Part shown: piece by piece, positions 59,032 through 64,000 of the stretch
Layout of the letters: every line of letters starts with the position of its first letter
How positions within the stretch are numbered: the stretch's first letter is position 1
From: Gamsiella multidivaricata
Lineage: Eukaryota; Mortierellomycota; Mortierellomycetes; Mortierellales; Mortierellaceae
Direction of reading: 5' to 3'
Assembly: GCF_025024155.1 (NCBI RefSeq)
Contig: NW_026251767.1
Span: 124,001-188,000 of the forward strand
DNA length: 64,000 bases
The notes under the pieces: model-generated
Told to the model about the DNA's origin: nothing
Databases searched by the model: none
What the model saw: the letters and a program-made list of their open reading frames with translations, nothing else
Translations under genes and position numbers: made by a program

Positions 59032-61296
59032 ATGAACCCAGCAAACCAAGGACCTCAACCCTCGGGACTTCAGCCTGGAATAAGGCAGGAGCTATCTGTG
59101 CAAAGAAGCACCCGGAATCAATTCACCGAGAGAGCCGATCAGGATGAGGACTTTGCCATGGGAGGACCATCGTCCCATGACCACGACCACGATCAACACC
59201 AACACCAGCAGCAGCACCAACACCAAGAGCACTCACATAGCCATGATCACGACCATGATAATGGCCATGGACACGGACACGAACATAGTCATGAGCATGG
59301 GGATCACTACGAAGACGACGATATACATGAGGAAACACTGCACTTTCATAAGATCATCAAAGCCTTCTCACAGTACAAATCCAGCGCCATGTATGCGAAC
59401 CATCGTCGACGAACAGATTTCTATTCCCTGCCAGAGCGGCAGCAGAAGTACGTGAACACTACGCCCTTGTCCTCCATACTTGGTCATTGAAACCACTCTT
59501 TCATGCGGCATGATAACTAAACCAACCTCTGGATGGGATTCCATCATTGTTTTATTCGTATTTAGGTTGCTGCCTTCATATCTGGAGAGGATGGAGAAGG
59601 TGGACGAAGCGATCGAAGCCAACTACGAAATCATTAAGATTATCTGCGAAGACCAGCAGATCTTCGTGAACGAGGATCGTCCCCTGGGCAAAGTAACGAA
59701 CGGCCAAAGCGCAACATCAATATACTCATTGCTGAGAAAAACTTCGCACCTAACCTGGTTATCATTCCCCGTTTATAACGATGTATGATAGCTGGATATG
59801 AGTGATAGGGCCAAGAACGCAGCAGCGCTTCGCATTCGGCAACAAGATATGGAGAAGGTTCAAGGGACCATCAAGCAGTTCGTGCGCGATTGGAGTACAG
59901 GCGTAAGTTACCACTCAATTGTCACACGCTGCCTATAGTACACCAGACGAGACGATTCCCTAAAAAATATATTGCTCATCCCTCTTTCCTACGCAAACCA
60001 CAAACAAACCATAGGGCAAACCCGAGCGTGATGCCATCTACGCGCCCATGATCCAAGAGCTCAAATCTCGATTCGCCTCCGTCCCCGTTGACCAACGTGG
60101 GCAAATCCACGTCCTCGTCCCCGGCTCCGGGCTTGGTCGCCTAGCCTTTGACATCGCCCACGAAGGCTTTAGTGCGCAGGGCAATGAGTTCTCATACTAC
60201 ATGCTTTTGGCCTCGAATTTCGTCCTCAACAAGTCCTCCCGCGTGAACCAGTACAAGATCTATCCCTATATTCACTCGTTCTCGAATATTGTCCGGCCAG
60301 AGGATGTGTTGACGGAGGCATGGATCCCGGATGTGGACCCGACAGAGATCCCTCGAGGCACGGATTTTTCCATGGTCGCGGGCGACTTTTTGGAGGTCTA
60401 TGGGCAAGAAGAAGAGAACTTTGGTAAGTGCTTTTTTTTTGTATACTGTCAACTCGCTCTGTGGGCGAACCATTAAATATTGGATTCCCTAACAAGTGAA
60501 ATTTCATTATATTGTTTAGGCAAATGGGATGCGGTGGTTACGTGTTTCTTCATCGATACCGCCAAGAATATCGTCAACTATTTGGAAACGATCCACAAGA
60601 TCCTTAAAAAAGGCGGCATATGGATCAACGCAGGTAAGGCTTCTATCCTCACTGCCGTTGCTGCTGCTGCTGCATGTTGCTTTGCTTATGTTTTTCCAAA
60701 CATGCATGGTCTTATGCATCAGCATAGCACATTCGTCCTGGGAGTTCCACAAAAAAAAATCCTAGGCCCACAGTCTAACGACATCGGCATAGAGCTCCTA
60801 GGTTTATTCTATACTCAATTCAGTCGAGGGGTCTTGACATGAACCAAAAATAGCGAGAAAGAAACAACACGGCGAACAAATTGAACGCCCACGACCCTTT
60901 TTTTTTTCTTGCCAAACGGGCTATTGTAGGATTTGGGTTTGGTCCAGGGACCGGAAACTGTAGTCCCACTCTTGGTCCAGAAATAACCAAAAAAAAACTC
61001 GACGCGGGTCACTCGGCGTTGAACGAACATTGCGATCTCTCCCTAAATGATTGACTATAACGAAACTCCTTCAAATTGAAACCCCCTCCCTTGTAGGACC
61101 TCTGCTTTGGCATTTCGAAAATACGGCGCACGAGATTTCGATCGAGCTGAGTCTTGAGGAGGTCATTGAGCTGGCCAAGACGATTGGGTTCAAGTTTGAG
61201 GTACAGGGAACGAGAAAGAGCACGTACATGGCGAATCCGCACGGTATGCTGAAGTACGTCTACGAATGTGCTACATGGACAGCCGTCAAGATCTAA
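59032..61296 (+). CDS. CARNMT1: Carnosine N-methyltransferase family (CARNMT1/N2227) with a His-rich N-terminus
   Basis: Six exons: 59032-59447, 59566-59692, 59792-59902, 60015-60423, 60520-60633, 61097-61296 (458 aa). Residues about 48-95 form a His/Asp/Glu/Gln tract (repeated HDHDH and HGHGH). The conserved core starts [22 protein letters not shown], then [20 protein letters not shown]-binding motif [16 protein letters not shown] at about 251-264, [16 protein letters not shown], and [32 protein letters not shown], ending GPLLWHFE and a C-terminal strand. Enzymes of this family methylate carnosine or peptidyl-His imidazole N-pi. The natural substrate in fungi is unclear. The His tract is not part of the usual fold and could bind metal. 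Intron 5 is unusually long (463 bp). Confidence 0.92.
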
Positions 61297-61328
61297 AGCG
61301 TCCGTTTCCCGTTCGCACATAGACAAAT

Positions 61329-61334
61329 AATAAA
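61329..61334 (+). terminator. Polyadenylation signal of the CARNMT1 gene
   Basis: AATAAA 32 bases after the stop, inside the 152-bp convergent gap to the Shb17-like gene. Confidence 0.5.
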
Positions 61335-61448
61335 AGAACTAGAGGCCGTTTTTTATTTTGCAAAAAAAGAAGGGGAAACGAGAGGAGAGGAGATGGAGGT
61401 TCCAGAAACTCAACAATGCTGGATTGAAAAAGAGGCGACAGCAGCAAC

Positions 61449-62502
61449 TTATCCAATGCGAGTGTTGTCCTTCCAGAGATGATTGCCCTGATTCCAGACC
61501 TTGATGACCCTCTCCTCCAACGTATGCTCATATCCCAGCACCGAAACACTTGCTGTATCCAAGACCAAGTTCTTGCCCTGGATCCCATCCATCCTCAACC
61601 ATCTCGCCGCAAACACCCTCAAGAAATGTCCATGTGCGACTACTAACACATCCCTCAATCCCGCGTTCTCCGGAATCCTCACAACCGTCCTGCTGCTCTT
61701 TGACAGTTCTCCCTTCTCCTCCTCCTCTTCTTTACGCGCGATATTCTCCTGCAGATCCTTCTGTGTGTTCAACTCCTGTCCCGTAAACGGCATCTTCAAC
61801 ACCCTCGTCTCCCTGCCCTGCGAATCCTGGCCGCGCTGATAATTATGAATCAACTCAATGATGGCATCCGCCCTCGCGGCGACCTGCTCAACCGTCTCCC
61901 CATTCGGCACATTGTCTCCAAAGAGTGACCAGTCCGGTCGGGTCTTCAAGATCTCCTTTGTCGTCATACCCTCGTAATCGCCATAATCCCACTCCGTCAA
62001 CAACGACGTCGTTCGGGCCTGGGTCCTCAAAAAGCACGAAGTCGGATGGCCGTGGTGGGTTTCCTCCTCGTGGCGTCGTTCTTTGGCGAGCCCGCCCAAG
62101 CGGAGTTGTTCATAGGTCTGTTGAGCGCGTTGGAGGGGAGAGACCAGGACCAGGGAGATGTTGTCGATGTGGACCATATCCTGATACCGGTTCTCGAATA
62201 TCCTACAGAGAGAGAGAGAGAGGGGGAGAGAGAAGAAAAGCGCAAGCCCAAAAGAGATTATCAGTTACCATGACACCCTTCTTTTTGCTTTTCTTTTTCC
62301 GTTCCTTGTAAGGTCGATCGATGGTGTGAACTGATCAGCTTCTTTACCGTGAAGAAAGTAGTTTGGCTTGCTCGACTCCACTGGGCAAGAGCGGGACGTC
62401 GGTCAAGCCGGTATGGCGTCCGTTCTGACTCCATTCCGTGGTTCCGTGCCGAACGAGATAGACGCGAGGATACGGGCTGTGGACTGTTGAGGGAGTCGTC
62501 AT
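61449..62502 (-). CDS. SHB17: Sedoheptulose-1,7-bisphosphatase-like histidine phosphatase (Shb17 type)
   Basis: Two exons, 62502-62348 and 62202-61449 (302 aa). The catalytic RHG is Arg18-His19-Gly20 in [11 protein letters not shown], followed by the Shb17-like [20 protein letters not shown] supplies the second conserved Arg, [12 protein letters not shown] the acid region, NGET the phosphate loop and [15 protein letters not shown] the second catalytic His. Near the end [13 protein letters not shown] matches the Shb17 C-terminal block. In yeast Shb17 hydrolyses sedoheptulose-1,7-bisphosphate and drives carbon into ribose synthesis. A charged insert ([13 protein letters not shown]) of about 35 residues is unusual. 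The intron has a GA repeat near its acceptor. Other PGM-like phosphatases remain possible but the motif order favours Shb17. Confidence 0.87.
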
Positions 62503-63901
62503 GGCCAAAGGTCGTTTGCTGAACAAAGAAGGAAAAAGGGAGGATCGTGAGAACATCAATTGCGAAGAGAAGACAATGGCGCTTTCTCCTTTTTATACGT
62601 GTATTTTTTTTTCTTATGCATTGTTGGACGCAATTCTTTAGCGGACATGCCATGTCCTATGGATGATGCGCTTTGCTGTGTCCTGATCCTGTCATGACCC
62701 TACAGGATATGAGACCGTTGAGAGATGACAAATGGGCATATGGTCGAGAACCCGTGGGGCTTGGTTCCTGAGGAGGGGCGCGCCCTGAACGTCCGATTGC
62801 TCTTTGTCACGCACTGGCAGGACTGAACGGGTTTCAACGCTTAGAAAGACGATAAACGCGCAAAGATAAAAAACACGTTCTACTGCACCTACACGCCATT
62901 ATCATATTTCCTTCCCCGTAGACAGACAAAGCAACTCCACTCGGGAGGACATTGACAAATGCGGTAAAAATACATAAAGAGGAGTCCGCCTGCCATTTTA
63001 CCTTGTTTATTCGCCTGCTGCAAGCGCGGCTGAAATGTTGAGCTGGCGACAGGGTGGACTTGGAAGGGCTCTCAACTTAGGGTTCATCCACCCACACACA
63101 CAAACGCGGTGACTAAACAAGACAAGTGAAGTCAGTTCAGGGTGCCCCTGACCAGGGTCAAATGGATGAGTCTTCGGTGGATTTTTGTATTTTGTATTAC
63201 AACGATTTCATGGCAAGAGGGGCTGGTTAGGGCAAGAACCGCTTTATTGGTGTGATGAAGTGAGAGAAAATCGAGGGAAAGTGAATAAAATCATATGCAA
63301 GGCTTACATGATGATGGGTTTAGTGCGAGGATGATCTTGCGTATTTGGAGTGGGCGTGCGGACTGTGGTAGTTTATTGTGCCCTACCTTTGAAATTGCTT
63401 TCCCCCGCCCCCCCTTGTAAAGAGCCTCGCCAGGGTGGATTTGTTCGCGAATAGAAGTAAAGCTTTGTTCGGAGACCCGGAGCAGATCCAACAATTTTAG
63501 TCAAGGCCAAGGCAACCAAAGCAACCAAGGCAACCAAGGCTAGTGGAATTGATTGCGGTTACTGACTGAGGAAGTGCAACCAGCGTTTGTTTAATTAGAG
63601 CCAGTGATAATTCGTTCCCCGAACAGCTGAAAACAACCAGGGACTCATTCTTTACATGCGGTATACAAATCCTCAATGGCTACCAAGACGGTTCACTTCT
63701 CTTTACTTTGTTTGTCTCCTCTCTTTCTTTCTTTCTCTTCTTCTTCTTCTCCTCCTCCTTCCCTTCTCCCTCTTCCGCAATCATTTTCTTTCTTACATTC
63801 TCCATTCAGCTCTTTGCACGCTGCAGCCCCCTCCCCACTCTTAATTAATTTAACACTTGGTCTGAATTCCAACAGCATCCTTGTAGATCGCACCCTCGTC
63901 C
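62503..63901. other. Spacer before the final gene
   Basis: No gene seen. A short AAGGCAACC-type tandem repeat (about four units) lies at 63502-63541. 63700-63840 is CT-rich and is probably the leader of the gene starting at 63902. Confidence 0.45.
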
Positions 63902-64000
63902 ATGTCGCATCCATCCAAACCCGCAGCATCCTACTTCAGGACTGCCGCAAAGATCCTGCGTCTGCAGAAAGTACTCAACCGACCCAATGGCTCCTCCAAA
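63902..64000 (+). CDS. N-terminus of an unidentified gene, cut by the window end
   Basis: Thirty-three codons from ATG (MSHPSKPAASYFRTAAKILR, then LQKVLNRPNGSSK) run open to the last base. A CT-rich stretch upstream resembles other leaders here, supporting the start. Too short for a family call. Confidence 0.4.
   Translation, partial: MSHPSKPAASYFRTAAKILRLQKVLNRPNGSSK

Overview
The window is eukaryotic and fungal. Most genes are split by short introns (about 80-200 bp) with GTRAGT-like donors and AG acceptors, many showing CTAAC-like branch sites. Coding genes sit between CT-rich leaders and AATAAA-containing tails. The gene set (Skn7, Kre33, Tvp18, EF-1alpha, Insig, SRPK, GPR1/Ato, Shb17) together with intron density, polyT/polyA tracts and GC-moderate coding bias suggests an early-diverging filamentous fungus, most likely Mortierellales. 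That placement is inference; no rRNA is present to settle it. Exon boundaries were worked out by hand from frame continuity, splice consensus and recalled family features, and the CDS lengths given are divisible by three.

Layout. 1.5-4.7 kb: Skn7-type HSF/response regulator (+). 5.0-6.1 kb: remnant of an IS630/Tc1-like transposase abutting a truncated unknown ORF. 6.4-8.3 kb: hexose transporter (-). 8.3-12.5 kb: 4.2 kb without a recognisable gene. 12.5-14.3 kb: Insig-like ER membrane protein (+). 14.8-15.7 kb: LITAF-domain protein (+). 17.5-20.2 kb: membrane-anchored PC-esterase-like protein (+). 21.0-30.1 kb: a multi-TM segment whose reading frame can be spliced into an Iml2/TTC39-like protein (+). 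30.3-33.9 kb: Kre33/NAT10 (+). 34.5-35.6 kb: acetate-transporter family protein (-). 37.9-39.9 kb: Dal5-like anion symporter (+). 41.2-43.2 kb: EF-1alpha with a leader intron and TATA box (-). 44.1-47.1 kb: RhoGAP (+). 47.3-48.7 kb: TVP18 in seven small exons (-). 48.7-56.3 kb: accessory, repeat-rich island. 56.3-58.7 kb: SRPK kinase (+). 59.0-61.3 kb: carnosine N-methyltransferase family (+). 61.4-62.5 kb: Shb17-like sugar bisphosphatase (-). 63.9 kb onward: start of a gene cut by the window edge.

Most of the window is ordinary housekeeping sequence: transcription factor, membrane transport, translation, RNA acetylation, Golgi trafficking, splicing kinase. The 48.7-56.3 kb island is different. 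It holds four related palindromic repeats, an unrecognised gene cut by a 198-bp element with 16-bp terminal inverted repeats, a divergent coiled-coil ORF carrying several lesions, and a PIF/Harbinger transposase with two in-frame stops. This looks like an old mobile-element landing zone between two conserved genes. The best candidates for something undescribed are this island, the long TM-Iml2 fusion, the PC-esterase-like protein lacking the GDS serine, and the His-tract CARNMT1.
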